From: Balaenoptera acutorostrata
Taxonomy: Eukaryota; Chordata; Mammalia; Artiodactyla; Balaenopteridae
Direction of reading: 5' to 3'
Length of the DNA: 64,000 nt
Assembly: GCF_949987535.1 (NCBI RefSeq)
Contig: NC_080064.1
Span: forward strand, 43,419,937 to 43,483,936
Under the pieces are notes generated by a model that saw only the letters and a program-made list of their open reading frames with translations, was not told the origin of the DNA and did not search any database. This document shows, one piece after another, positions 36,579 through 47,757 of the stretch. Each line of letters opens with the position of its first letter. Position 1 is the stretch's first letter. Position numbers and translations under genes: made by a program.

Positions 36579-38500
36579 CAACCATTGAATAATCCTTTAC
36601 TGGGCACCTGTCTAAGCCAGGCACTGACTTTGACACTGGAAACAGAGGAGAATCAGGTAAATGACAACCATAATGTGAGTAGGGCTGACGCAAAGAAAGC
36701 ATAGAAGTTGAGGGACCTAGCGGAGGCCTAGGCAAGGCTTCCTGGAGGAGGTGATATCAGGCAGAGCAGCCTTTTCTGCACATAAGGTGCTGGATTTTGG
36801 TCATGATCAATTGTCTTGGGGTTTGGGACTTAGAGCCCCTTTTTCTTGATTCCAAGGAGTATTTCAGAAATATTTGTCAATAACACCCTTGGGAATTTCA
36901 CCCTTGCCACACTGGGCAAGGAGGGTTCAGTCCTTGGGGAAGTGACTGCAGACCTGTGCATGTTCTCTGCCTTCTGACAGGAAGAATTGTGTTGTGGGTA
37001 AGGCCACCCCAGGCAGGCGGGGGTGGGCAGGTGGGGCAGGAGCTAACGGTCAGAAGCTTAGCCTCACAGGGTTCACTGCATAGGATAGCTGAGGTCAGTT
37101 AGGAAATGGGGGACCAGCAACCTACACTTGGAAGAGGCTTGTGCCTTGTCAAAAGGTTCCGCCACAGCCAGTCAGTGAAGCTGAGGGCTTCCTGCAACCC
37201 ACCCTTCAGCCAAATCCTAAACATCTCTCCTGTCTGCCCCTTCCCCTATCTCCCCACATACCCCCTACCAACCCCCTCCCCCAAGCCTCTCCACTTTTCA
37301 CCAAGAAGATTACCATAGCCTCCCAGATGGTTTTTTTACTTGCTTGGTTTTTGGGGTGTTTTTGTCTCCAGTCTCAACTTTGGTCAGTTTCACAGTACAC
37401 TCTCCACATTTTTGTTGATATGTTCTTTCTAATACCCAGGCCAGATCTTTTTTCTCCCCAGCTTGCCATCTTCACTAGCTCCCACTGCTTTCAGCGAAAG
37501 GCCAGACTCCTTAGCCCCCTTGATCCAGCCCCTGCCTGTTCTCCAGCCTCCCCTCAACCACCCTCCTCTTCACAATTTCCAGTTTTCTGAAGATGCCACT
37601 GCTAACTGTGTCATAACTGGGAACCTTTGTACGTGCTGTTCTTCTTGCCTGGAACACCCTTCTCTCCATCCCTGCCCCTTAGGTAAATTCTTACTCATCC
37701 TTCAAAGCCCTGCTTGGGTTTCACCTTCTCCCTGACCCTTTCCTGTCCGGTCCCCTTGCCTGGGCTTATTCATTGCTTCCTCGGAACCATCTCTGCAGCT
37801 TGTTCTCAACACAATGTTACTTGTATTGCATATTAGGGAATTGAATCTCAGAAAGTGGAAAGGGCTTATGCAGACTTTCACGGTGGAATATAGACTCAAA
37901 TCCAAACAATCCTGATTCCTAGGCAAGTGCCCTATCCACTGCACTCTCAAAGAACTAATCAGATTTTACATACACACCTACACACACGAAGAGTATTTTC
38001 TGGGCTGAAACAGTACCATTGAACATCTGTCCTTAGGTAAATAAGCCCTAATTCTCTGATATTCCTGAGTCATTCCAGGGAGGAGGCTGGGCAAGGAGAT
38101 CTCCTAGATCCTCTGAGCTCTGATATTTTATGAAACACAAAATTTTACTATCACAACTAGCGCTCATATTTTCCCTCCAGAGTTCACTTCTGTTTTTAGG
38201 ATGAAGGGAAGGGAACAAGCATTTATTGAATACCTACTATATACCAGGGGAGATGCTTTAAATACCTTATCTCATTGAATTCTCATAACAATTTTTGCAA
38301 GATGCCTTTTGCTGTCCTCGTTTCATAGGCAAGGAAATTAAAATGTAGACAGGGTAAACTACTAGCCCAGGGTCACACAGCCAGAAAGGAAGGAGCAGAG
38401 ATTTGAACTGTAGACGGCTGGGGCAGGTGACTGAGGAGGAGCAGGTAGGGTCCGGTCTACCTTCGCCCCCTATCCCCTCCCGCCCCGCCGAGCCTCTCAC

Positions 38501-38602
38501 CCCCGTCTTGGAACTCCTCGCGCAGGTAGAGAGCCGGCGCTGCGCCCGCGCCCCCAGCACGCAGGTGGCCAGCAGCAGTGGCAGCAGCGCCAGCCCCTTC
38601 AT
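38501..38602 (-). pseudogene. CALR4: CALR4 exon 1: signal peptide and start of the mature protein, in two different frames
   Basis: From the ATG at 38602 the sequence reads a typical signal peptide (MKGLALLPLLLATCVLGARA). The calreticulin mature start, seen as PALYLREEFQDG (compare human CALR PAVYFKEQFLDG), lies in another frame. One extra base between about residues 16 and 22 would join the two, so one base is missing (or two were gained) in the GC-rich stretch around 38535-38560. Left as is, the frame reads through as QRRLSTCARSSKTG with no homology. The exon ends at a good donor, GGGG|GTGAG (38500-38496). With the missing base it would end in phase 1, as CALR exon 1 does. No in-frame ATG gives a signal peptide in the second frame. 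A sequencing error in this GC-rich tract is possible, but other lesions downstream are independent. Confidence 0.9.
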
Positions 38603-38763
38603 CTCGCGGAGCTCGGGATCCCCACGCCCGGCCTCGGAGAGCCGCTAGCCTAGCCAGGTGCTCCGCTCTGCCGCCGCCTCTGCCCGGGCCCCCGGGGCGA
38701 TGGCTGAGATCACCTGCACCCCGCACCTGACTGTCTCTCATTTGCGGGTAATAATGACCGCAG

Positions 38764-38782
38764 CCAATGACTGGGGACCACG
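38764..38782 (+). promoter_or_regulatory. ER stress response element (CCAAT-N9-CCACG)
   Basis: CCAAT (38764-38768), nine bases rich in G, then CCACG (38778-38782): an exact match to the ERSE consensus. NF-Y binds CCAAT, and ATF6 or XBP1 bind CCACG, during the unfolded protein response; the element is typical of ER chaperone promoters. It sits about 160-180 bases upstream of the CALR4 ATG, in reverse orientation relative to the gene. The match is seen; function is inferred from the family. Confidence 0.75.
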
Positions 38783-38900
38783 CGCTGAGAGTGCTGGAGG
38801 ATGGAGGTGGGGGGAAGGTGACCAAGTGTTGAGGGAGCTACAGGGCAGGGTCCCTAGGGAGCGGGGCGGGGCGGGGCCAGCTCAGGCTGGCCTCTGGGGT

Positions 38901-40710
38901 CCCGCCAGCCTGCTCACTGTTGGTGCGACCTGTTTCGAAGTGCTCTCACATGCTTCCTTCCATCATCCCTCTGTCCCTCCATCCTTCCATCCCTCTTTCC
39001 TTCTATCCCTGTATCCTTTCTTCCATCTACCCATCCACCTACAGGGCCTATGCAGGACAATAACAGTGGGATGTCTGTCTAACAGAAACACCCAGGGCCC
39101 GAGGGGGCCCAGAAGAGGCCTTAAATCAGCATGAGATCTCAAGGAAGATCCTTCCTGAAGTGGGTGACAACAAAGGTTAGCCAGGCAGGAAGAAATGGGG
39201 AGAGAGGAGCAAAAGGAATACTATGTGCAAAGGCCCAGAGGAGGGAAAGACTTGTAACTTAATATCACTTCTACAAAGACCCAATACCATGCAATTGGTA
39301 TCATTTCCCTTATTGTGAGGCAAGTGAAGCTCAAAGAGGGGAAAAAGCACCAATATTAGTTGATCATCATATTGTGTGCTAAGCACTGTACCAAGAACTT
39401 GCCATGCATTATAGCATTTGATCCTCACACTAACCTTATAAGGTCAGTATTATCTTGTGAGACTTACTTTATGGACTCTGAGAGACAAAATGACTTGCCA
39501 AGGTCACATAGAGATGGAACAGGCGCTAGAACTCAAGCCTTCTCATTCCAGTGCCTTCACTGCACCTTCATTCAACTATTTATCTGTTCAATATCTATTT
39601 ATTGAGGTCCTACTATGCGCCAGGCACTGGGCTAGGTGCTGAAGATATACAGTGGAGAATAAGCCTGACAAGTTTCCTGCTCTTGTGGGGCTCACTTTCT
39701 AGTGGGGGGAGATAAAATCATTAAGGAAGCAAACAAATATCAGATAATGATAGGCATTCAAAAAAGCAAAACAAGGTTATGACTTAGAGAGTTGGAGAGA
39801 GATGGGGGGAAGGCTGATAGGCTGGGAGAAGAGTGGAAGTCCTCTTCAGGACTGGTACTGGTTGAGATCTGAATGAGAAGCCATGTATTGATCTGGAGAC
39901 AAGTGTTCCAGGCAGAGGCAACATCAAGGACAATGGCTCAGAGAAGGGGAATAAGTTTGTCTTATTTGAACATTGGAAAGACAACCAATGTGGCTTGAGC
40001 AGAGTGAGCAAGGAGGACAATGTCAAGAGGTGAGAAATCAAGAGTTTTAAATGGGCCTGTAGGCCATGGGAAAAATTTATAACCGGTGCAGTGGGAAACC
40101 CTTGAAGGGAGTGACATTGTTGGATTTATATTTTAAAAAGATCACTTTGGTTGCTGTGTGCTAAGTAGAGGATGTCAATATATAACCAATTAAGGTTATT
40201 GAGTTCACAGTTAAAATATATAAATCTGGAGTTCACAGAAGAGGTCCTGGCTATAAGTATAAATTTGGGGTCATATAAGTGGTATTTTAGGCCACATAGC
40301 TAGATGAGATGGTTTCGAAGAGGAAGGGGAGATTGGCCAAGAATCATGCAAGTACCCCAGCCCTGGAGAACCCCAACCCTGAGAGGCGGGCAGAGAAAAT
40401 GGAGGCAGCAAAGGAAACCATGACTGGCTCCTAAAGAAAGGGTTTCAAAGAGCTTCCCTCAGAATTCTAGGTTTTTTACCCATTGGCAGGGCAGTCTTCT
40501 CTTAAAGGGAGTGCCAGAATTGCAATTCAATGAATATTTCCTGATCACCTGCTGTGGGCAGGATGCTGTGCCAAAGGGGAGACAAAGGCAGAGAGGACCC
40601 AGTCCTTGGCCTCCAGGAATTCTTGAGCTCCCTGGAGAGATAGACCGTTAGGCAACTCACTTAGGAATGTGGAAGCCTGAGTATGGTGCCCTTAAAAAGA
40701 TGAGAATGGG
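38901..40710. other. Intergenic sequence upstream of CALR4
   Basis: A degenerate pyrimidine-rich (CATCC)n stretch at about 38951-39040. A reversed MIR at about 39360-39560. A long copy of an old dispersed repeat from about 39590 to 40430 (gcgccaggcactgggctaggtgctg, ctcactttctagtggggggagataaaatc, gtgttccaggcagaggcaac, taggccatggg). No gene recognised. Confidence 0.6.
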
Positions 40711-40809
40711 AATTCCCTGGTGGTCCAGTGGTTAGGACTTGGTGCTCTCACTGCCAGGGGCCTGGGTTCAATCCCCGGTCAGGAGATTAAGATCCCACAA
40801 GTCATGCGG

Positions 40810-40850
<41 letters not shown>
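40711..40850 (+). repeat. Short CHR-type SINE with a (CA)n tail
   Basis: ggaattccctggtggtccagtggttaggacttgg through atcccacaagtcatgcggg, then (CA)n at 40811-40848, where the other copies have an A tail. Confidence 0.88.
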
Positions 40851-40852
<2 letters not shown>

Positions 40853-41262
40853 ACAAGAACAGCAGGAGCACAGGGGCCCAGAGTCATAAAGACGTGCCAG
40901 ACAGCGTCCAATGGCTTTACTTGCATCATCTCCTGCGATCCTTGTAAAACAATAACTACTGTTATCTCCACTTTCCAGAAGAAGGAACTGAGTCTTAAAG
41001 ATGGTGGGTAACTTGCCCAAGGATACACAGTTGACAGGTTGTAAAGCCTAGATACACAGCCAGGTCTGCCTCACTTTAGAGCCCAATGCTTAATCACTCT
41101 TTAAAATTTTGTGACTGTCTGATCGTGCTGGAGCATAAGGTTCCTGGGAAGATGCAGGGTCCGGAGAACAAGACACAAGGAGATAAAGTGAAAAGGTGGG
41201 AAGGGCCAAATTCAAGGTCCAGGCCTTGAATGCCAGCAGGAGTTTGGATTTGGTTCTTCCTG

Positions 41263-41505
41263 CCAGGGTTTTCCAACCTCAACACTGGTGACATTTTGGG
41301 CCAGATAATTCTTCGCTGTGCGGCGTCTCTCCTTTGCATCGTAGGATATTTAGCAGGATCCCTGGCTTTTACTCATTAGATACCGCTAGCACTCTCCACT
41401 CCCCCACAGATGTGGGAATTAAAAATATCTCCAGACATTGCCAAACGTCCCTCTGGGGGTTGTGTGCAAAACTGGTCTGCAGCTGAGAATTGCTGCTCTA
41501 GGCAC
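41263..41505 (+). mobile_element. MER5A-like hAT (MER1-group) MITE
   Basis: Starts cagggttttccaacctcaacactggtgacattttgggccagataattc and ends aaactggtctgcagctgagaattgctgctct, the standard order of this non-autonomous DNA transposon. No coding capacity. Confidence 0.8.
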
Positions 41506-44500
41506 TGGTGGGGTTCAGGGTTTTGAAAGGAAAGTGAGATGATAAGCATTAGGAGTGCTCCCTTAACACTAATAACCTCTACCATTGTTATACTCAAAAT
41601 GTGAGAAATTGTATTATGTTTCAATTCTGATAAATTGGAATCACCCGTACTACTTTGGTAACATTCCCACAGACTCTGTTCATTTTTTGTGAAACAAGTA
41701 GATTAAGTTAAACATGTGTTCCTCAGAGGCACTGTAGCTTCTTTGTTGTTATATTCTCCGTTCCTAACAGACTGAATGTTAAATGAATGGATGAATTTAA
41801 ATTTTTTTATTATATACATAATTATATTTATCTTTAGGACATCATGCTGACATCAGAGATTTGTCAGAGGTCCAATATATAGTATAAGATAAGCATCTTT
41901 GTTTGCAAGGAAAGAAAAATGTGTGTTTTAATCTTTTGACCCCAAGATTCTACAAACTGATAAAATGCATAGGCTTCATTTACAGGTTTATTTTCCAGAT
42001 GGGTAGGCCCACATGATTTTTGCAGCATTCACAGAGTTTTCTTCAATCTGTAAGAATTTACTGTTCATTGTTCACCGTATAAAGCAATTTGGGGTGACTT
42101 AATACAACCTAATTCAGCATTTATTGAGCTACCCCTAGGAACCAGGTACCAGGAGAGGAATGAAGGCACAGTTTCTACCCTCTAGATGCATCTAATCAAA
42201 TGGGATGTCAGGCTTACCAGGGCCTGCCTGACTTTGTTCTGTCCGTTACCTGCAGTGTGACTTTTGGCCAGTCAGGTCCATATTATGACTTTTGTAGGCC
42301 CTAGGCACTTTTGCCTTCATGGGCCCCAAACTCCATTAAAAAAAAAAAGTATTTAAATATATGTGCATCACTGCATGGCATAAAGACAAATATAATTCAG
42401 GCTGGATTCATTATTATATATTCATTATTATTATATTCATTTAAAAATTCTGATTTAAAAAGAAATTAATGTTAAAACATTTTCTTGGGCCCTGAATACT
42501 ATGTCTACTCTGCCTAAAGTATAAGTTGGCTCTGGGGCCAATTACTGACCTCACCTAGTTCTCATTTCCTTCTCTTTAAAATTCTGATTTTGAAGGGTCA
42601 TTATGAGGTTTACTTGAGATACTTAGAAGCTACATGAGGGCAGAAACCAAGTCTGATTTGTTCTCCACTGTATACCTAGAGCACTTGACAAAGAGTAAGC
42701 ACTCAGTAATATGAATGTGAAATTATCCTCACAGTGCCAGAATACAGTGAACACTTGACAACTATCAGATTTCTTCCACCAGATGTCTTAGAGAACAGTT
42801 CAGAGCATACATAATAAATATCAGAAAGCTGGAATCTATGGTAGACTCTGGATCAGGAAGGATTGTGTGGGTCTATCAGTTCACATGCTTTTGAATCTTG
42901 TCAGTACATACATGCCCTGGGTCCACTTAATTACATTCATAACACAATCTATCATTAGCTATATAGATAGGGGAGTGTTGAAAATCATCAATTTTCCACT
43001 CCCGTATGGTGTGTTTATGCACCATAAACTTGTTTATGCAAGGAGTTGTACCAGTATTGCTGTGTACCTCCAAATCCTCTGCAGGTTTAATTACAAAGCT
43101 ACAGAGTGAATGCATAAATTATGCATCAAGGCCCATGTTTTGGAAATCACTGTGTAGTCTTGGGAATTAGATAGGAGGTGAGATCTTTGTAATTGATATG
43201 CTTCCACTTAAGGGTTGGAACCCTGTGAACCTGTGAGAACTTTTTTCTGTCTAAAGACAGTGTGTCTGCAGTTCTGCAGGGCTAGCTGGAAGTTTAAACT
43301 CTAAACAATAGATATCAGAAGGAAAAGAACTTTGCAAACGGTATTCAGTCTGGCCCAGGTCTCTCTCTCTAGCCCCATCTCCCACCATGGGTTCACTGGT
43401 TTACCTCACCCTACCCCACCTGGAAGGATATGCCATTCCCCAAATGCACATACATAGTCTCAAAACATTATGTCTTTACCTATACTGTTCTCTTTGCTTG
43501 GAATATTCTTCCCCTCTTCATTCTAGGAAACCCCGGAGAGAGTACCTATTCCTATTAGCTAATCTACTAGTGTTAGTTTCTCCTCCCTGAGTAAGAAAGC
43601 AAAGTTTTCATGTTGATAAGCTCAGCTCAAATGCTATTTCCTTTGGAAGCCTTTCCTACCTTCCCTAGAAAGAAAGGAAAAAAAGGAATGCACTTGGGTG
43701 TTGGACACCAGTTATGTAGAAGTACTATGCTGGATTCTTTGCATTTATCATCTTATTTAATCCTCAGGGCAATTCTGTGTGGGAGGTATTCTTATTCTCA
43801 GTTCTCAGAATCTGAGGTCTAAAGGTTGAGTATCTTGGCCAAAGTCCCATGCTAGTAAAGGGTGGAGGTTGCACTGGAATTCAGTTCTGTCACTGTCTCT
43901 CTCAGGCAAATAGTTACATTATTGGAGCTTTCAAAGCCTTCCATCATACCCCTCCCCTAACACATCTCATTGTATGATAATTTATTTATATACCATCATA
44001 ATCTGTCTCCTTCACTAAACTCTTGAATGAGAGACCAAATCTTAACTTCTCTCTGTATCCTGAATGTGTGGCGCATTGACTGGCATACAGTGGGTACTCA
44101 AAACATGTTGATGGAATGAGGTGAATAATAACAAAGCACTTGGCAGTCTGCAAACCATTTTCAAATATATGACTTCATTTAATTATAAATAAGCATAGAT
44201 AAAGCCTCTGCCTTTGGAAGCTAGCAATATAAATGAGAAAAGCCACATGCAGGTGTAAAAGATAATGAACAAACAGTATTAGGAATAACAACACTGTATA
44301 CCTATACAAAAAATAAGTCAACTGAGGCCAAGGAGAATGAGGACTAAGAAAAAGATTTTAGGCTTGGAGGGAAAACCATCTTAGAGCTCCATTTGGGGGA
44401 CATGGTGAGACATTTTTAATACCTTGTCTTATTTCATCTTCACAAAAACCCAGTGAAGTGATATTGCCCCTATTTCCCAGAAAGGGAACAAAGTTTCTTT

Positions 44501-44590
44501 GTTTGAGAGGTTAAGTGTTTTGCCCAAGATCACACAGCTGGTTTATAGCAGAGCCTATTCTATCTTCCAGTCTCTAAAAGCTCTCTTTGT

Positions 44591-44652
44591 CTTTTCTTTT
44601 CTTTTCCTTTCTTTTCTTTTCTTTCCTTTCCTTTCCTTTCCTTTTCCTTTTT
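44591..44652 (-). repeat. Polypyrimidine/polypurine tract
   Basis: About 62 bases of C and T only, built of CTTTT and CCTTT units. The purine strand is the minus strand. Such mirror-like tracts can form triple-helix DNA. Confidence 0.9.
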
Positions 44653-45344
44653 AATGATAGCTGGATTAGTCTGTGCCAATATTTTAGGGGGTACTAATAA
44701 TTTGTATGTTAGTTTTACAGGTAACGAAAACATTTTAGCAGGGGTCTTCTGGCTAAACATTGTGGTGTAGTAGAATGTTTAGTTGTAGTAGTATGTTTCT
44801 TGGTTTGGGCTGGAATCCAAGTAACTTATTTAGGATGTGATGGCAGGAAACCTGGGTGGGAGTAGGGTAGTGAGACAGGGGAGTGAAGAAACCAAAAATA
44901 TATACATTATCAAGCTAGTTACCATGGTAGCCCACTGAAGCTCAGTTATGCTGGGGGACTCTGGGAGACAGTACAGGACACATTCAGGGTGTCTCACTGG
45001 AGGGGTGAGGAAGCTGAGGTGTTATCCACCAACTCGCCATCCATCATTGAGTTAAAAACTGCTTCTTGTGACATTAAATCTCTGAAACGCCTAGCTTGCT
45101 CTGCCCACAGGCCAAGTATGTTCTCTGGACAGAAAAAAAAATAAAAATTAAAACCTTCAGGCAAAGAGCTGTAAATATTCCCCGTAAGCAGCTTTCAGTG
45201 TGTAGACATGAATGCCAAGAAAAAATGGACAAGAAACCATTAGCATCTACTACAGAATGTAATGGGATACAAATCCTGTCTCTACCACTTCATTCTACAT
45301 TTGAAAGAAATTCATTAAGTATTTATTGCAAGTCCATCATACAC

Positions 45345-45566
45345 TAGGTCAGGGATCAGCAAACTATGGTTCAAAGGCAAATCTGTCCTGCTACTTAGTT
45401 TTGTAAATAAAGTATTATTGTAACACAGCCATGCCCATTCATTTATGCTTTTGCCCTACAATGGCAGAGTTAAGTAGTTGTGATAGAGAATGTCTGGTCT
45501 GCAAAGCCTAAGATATTTACTATCTGGCACCTTACAGAAAATGTTTGCCAACTCCTGGGCTAGGTA
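45345..45566 (-). mobile_element. hAT-Charlie-type MITE
   Basis: Ends are inverted-repeat-like: caggatcagcaaactatgg-type start near 45351 and gtttgccaactcctgggc near 45545. The inner part (aataaagtattattgtaacacagccatgcccattcatttatgc) matches the well-known MER1-group element. No ORF. Confidence 0.8.
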
Positions 45567-46845
45567 CTTTGGATACTGAGATGAATAAAATAAAAAACTC
45601 CTGCCCTTAGAGATTTTATAATCTAATGAAAAAGGCAGATGCGTAAACCAATAAATGCAAGAAAGTGTTACAAGTGCTATAGTAGCCATTCAAATGAGGG
45701 AATGATAATCTAAATAGTTGGGGGAGAGATCAAGAACATCTTCATAGGTGGAGGGGGCGGGGTAGTCTTAAAAAAAAAGAAAATCTTTGTAAAAGACATG
45801 ACAGACACTTTAGCAGAAACCCTAAAATGAGTGGGTATTTTTTAGACAAACACAGAGGAGGAAAGACATTTAACACAGAGGGGGCAGAAATAGCAAAGAT
45901 GTCACACAGATCAACAATGAGATGAACTTAGGAAACTAGTGTCATATTTGGACATGGGGAGAGGAGTGACTCTAAGAGTAAGACTGAAAAGTAAGGACAT
46001 ATTTTATCTTTTCTTTAGAAATATGAATGGCTCCCACAGTTAGTGTGAAGGCCAGGCTGAAGGGAGCAATAGTGGAGTTGATAACTCCAAGCTATGATAG
46101 CGACCCAGGCATGAAATGGTGCAGGCTTGAACCAAGATGGTAGCAGTGGACATGGAAAGGAAAGGCCATCTGTTTCCTGTGCAGACTGATACACTATACC
46201 TTGTCAATAGACTGGCTTAGGTGTCTCCCCTGGGCTCCCATAGCACCCTTCCTCACCACTGGTTTAGCATGAATTGTCCTGTGCAGCAACACATTGTGTT
46301 CCTTGAGGGCAGGAACCATGCATGACTGATCTTTGTCCTCGGCACTTGGTCCAGGGCTTGACTGAGAACTGGTGCTAGGGAAGGCTACTTCCTGAAAAAA
46401 GTGAATGAATACACTGCAAATTTTTGGCTGCGGTGACTTGTCTCCAAGTTTGCAGTTGACATGTCATGTCAGCTCATGTGGAGACCTAGACAGATAGAGA
46501 ATGAGGAATTCTGCAGGGCTCCTGATTGGGGTAGAAGGCTGTTCTGGCAGGACCTGATAGGATATCACTGCTTGAACTGTGATGCTGGTTTATTCCAGCT
46601 CCTCAAGAAGGCAGGCATATTACGATTATAGATGACAAATACCTGGAAAATTCAGAGCTGGCATAAAAAATACCTGGTATTTTTTATTGTAGTCTTTTTT
46701 TATTCCTTCACAAAATGGCATTTTTTTCTCATTATAAATACAATGTTACTTGTAGAAAATTTGGAAGAGACAAAAGAATTATAAAGAAAAAAATAGTCAA
46801 CCACAATCCCACAAACTGACTACAGATGTTTTTCTGTATATCCTT

Positions 46846-47204
46846 TTTTTTTTTTAAAATAAATAAATTTATTTATTTATTTTTGGCCACGTTGGGTCTT
46901 CGCTGCTGCGCGTGGGCTTTCTCTACTTGCGGCAAGCGGGGACTACTCTTCGTTGCGGTGCGCGGGCTTCTCATTGCGGTGCCTTCTCTTGTTGTGGAGC
47001 ACGAGCTCTAGGCATGCAGACTTCAGGAGTTGTGGCACACGGGCTCAGTAGTTGTGGCTCGCAGGCTCTAGAGCGCAGGCTCAGTAGTTGTGGCGCACGG
47101 GCTTAGTTGCTCCGAGGCATGTGGGATCTTCCCGGACCACGGCTCAAACCCATGTCCCCTGCATTGGCAGGCAGATTCTTAACCACTGTGCCACCAGGGA
47201 AGTC
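46846..47204 (-). repeat. CHR-type SINE, long form
   Basis: Reversed: T tract, ggccacgttgggtcttcgctgctgcgcg, through ccaccagggaagtcc. Target duplication ctgtatatcctt at about 46834 and 47205. Confidence 0.93.
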
Positions 47205-47757
47205 CCTGTATATCCTTATAGTCTTCTGGGAAGATATGCACATTTTTAATAAAATTAGAATCATACTATATATATATATATTTTTAAACATCTTTATTGG
47301 AGTATAATTGCTTTACAACGTTGTGTTAGCTTCTGCTGTATAACAAAGTGAATCAGCTATATGTATACATATATCCCCATATCCCCTCTCTCTTGCGTCT
47401 CCCTCCCACCCTCCCTATCCCACCCCTCTAGGTGGCCACAAAGCACCAAGCTGATCTCCCTGTGCTATGCGGCTGCTTCTCACTAGCTATCTATTTTACA
47501 TTTGGTAGTGTATATATGTCAATGCTACTCTCACTTCGTCCCAGCTTACCCTTCCCCACCCCCTGCTGTGTTCTCAAGTCCATTCTCTACATCTACGTCT
47601 TTATTCCTGTCCTGCCCCTAGGTCCATCAGAACCATTTCATTTAGATTCCATATATATGTGTTAGCATACGTTATCTGTTTTTCTCTTTCTGACTTACTT
47701 CACTCTGTGTGACGGACTCTAGGTCCATCCACCTCACTACAAATAACTCAATTTCGT

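Larger units (their letters stand above)
27094..38500 (-). other. CALR4: CALR4 intron 1 (about 11.4 kb)
   Basis: Holds an L1 3' end (27215-27385); reversed MIRs at about 28610-28880, 29450-29600, 37800-37945 and 38205-38400; forward MIRs at about 30310-30500, 31150-31310, 32530-32690, 32740-32890, 33010-33230 and 34385-34560; old dispersed repeat copies at about 29640-30060 and 34665-35770; an L1M-like 3' end at about 34890-35030; a 38-base tandem pair at 31538-31613; a 29-base triple at 34021-34110; (CA)n at 32226-32252; (GT)n at 36152-36181; a CHR SINE at 36213-36578; and L2-like sequence at about 33640-33890 and 37480-37740. Confidence 0.65.
9474..38602 (-). pseudogene. CALR4: CALR4-like calreticulin-family gene, nine exons, inactivated (unitary pseudogene)
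   Basis: Calreticulins are calcium-binding, glycan-recognising chaperones of the ER lumen with an N globular domain, a proline-rich P arm and an acidic C tail ending in KDEL. All nine exons can be placed on the minus strand in order: 38602-38501, 27093-26992, 23568-23365, 20515-20421, 19179-18970, 16735-16622, 15792-15650, 11606-11514, 9722-9474. Lengths of exons 2-8 match the CALR exons I know (102, 204, 95, 210, 114, 144, 93) except exon 7, one base short. Phases agree throughout once the frameshifts are allowed for; restoring one base in exons 1 and 7 would give 1314 bases, 438 codons with the stop. Lesions seen: frameshift in exon 1, TGA and TAG in exon 2, donor GT changed to AT after exon 5, 1-base deletion in exon 7. 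The introns and promoter show it is not a processed copy. Neighbouring OSBPL9 and the exon sequence argue for CALR4 rather than CALR or CALR3. Confidence 0.93.
38460..38900 (-). promoter_or_regulatory. CALR4: CpG-rich promoter of CALR4 with GC boxes
   Basis: A small block of high GC and many CpGs spans exon 1 and the sequence upstream of it. Three overlapping GC boxes (gcggggcggggcggggcc, 38861-38878), the usual Sp1 sites, lie about 260 bases upstream of the ATG. A CCAAT on the plus strand at 38764 is part of the ER stress element described separately. No TATA box was seen at a useful place. CpG islands normally erode by deamination, so this one is still fairly fresh. Confidence 0.7.
40851..46839. 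other. Intergenic sequence, repeat relics only
   Basis: Reversed MIRs at about 40915-41090, 43700-43900 and 44410-44560; a MER5A-like hAT element at 41263-41505; an L2-like piece at about 43380-43680; a polypyrimidine tract at 44591-44652; a second hAT MITE at 45345-45566; old dispersed repeat sequence at about 45560-46170. 41700-43340 contains no landmark that I can name. No exon was recognised. Confidence 0.6.

Noticed and set aside
9474..38602. Gene as CALR or CALR3 instead of CALR4
   Set aside because: The sequence differs from CALR throughout (for example [19 protein letters not shown]). The neighbour is OSBPL9, whereas CALR and CALR3 lie elsewhere (both on human chromosome 19).
38457..38825. 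122-codon minus-strand ORF over CALR4 exon 1
   Set aside because: Only its PALYLREEFQDG part is calreticulin. The rest is GC-rich promoter and intron read by chance, and it has no signal peptide.
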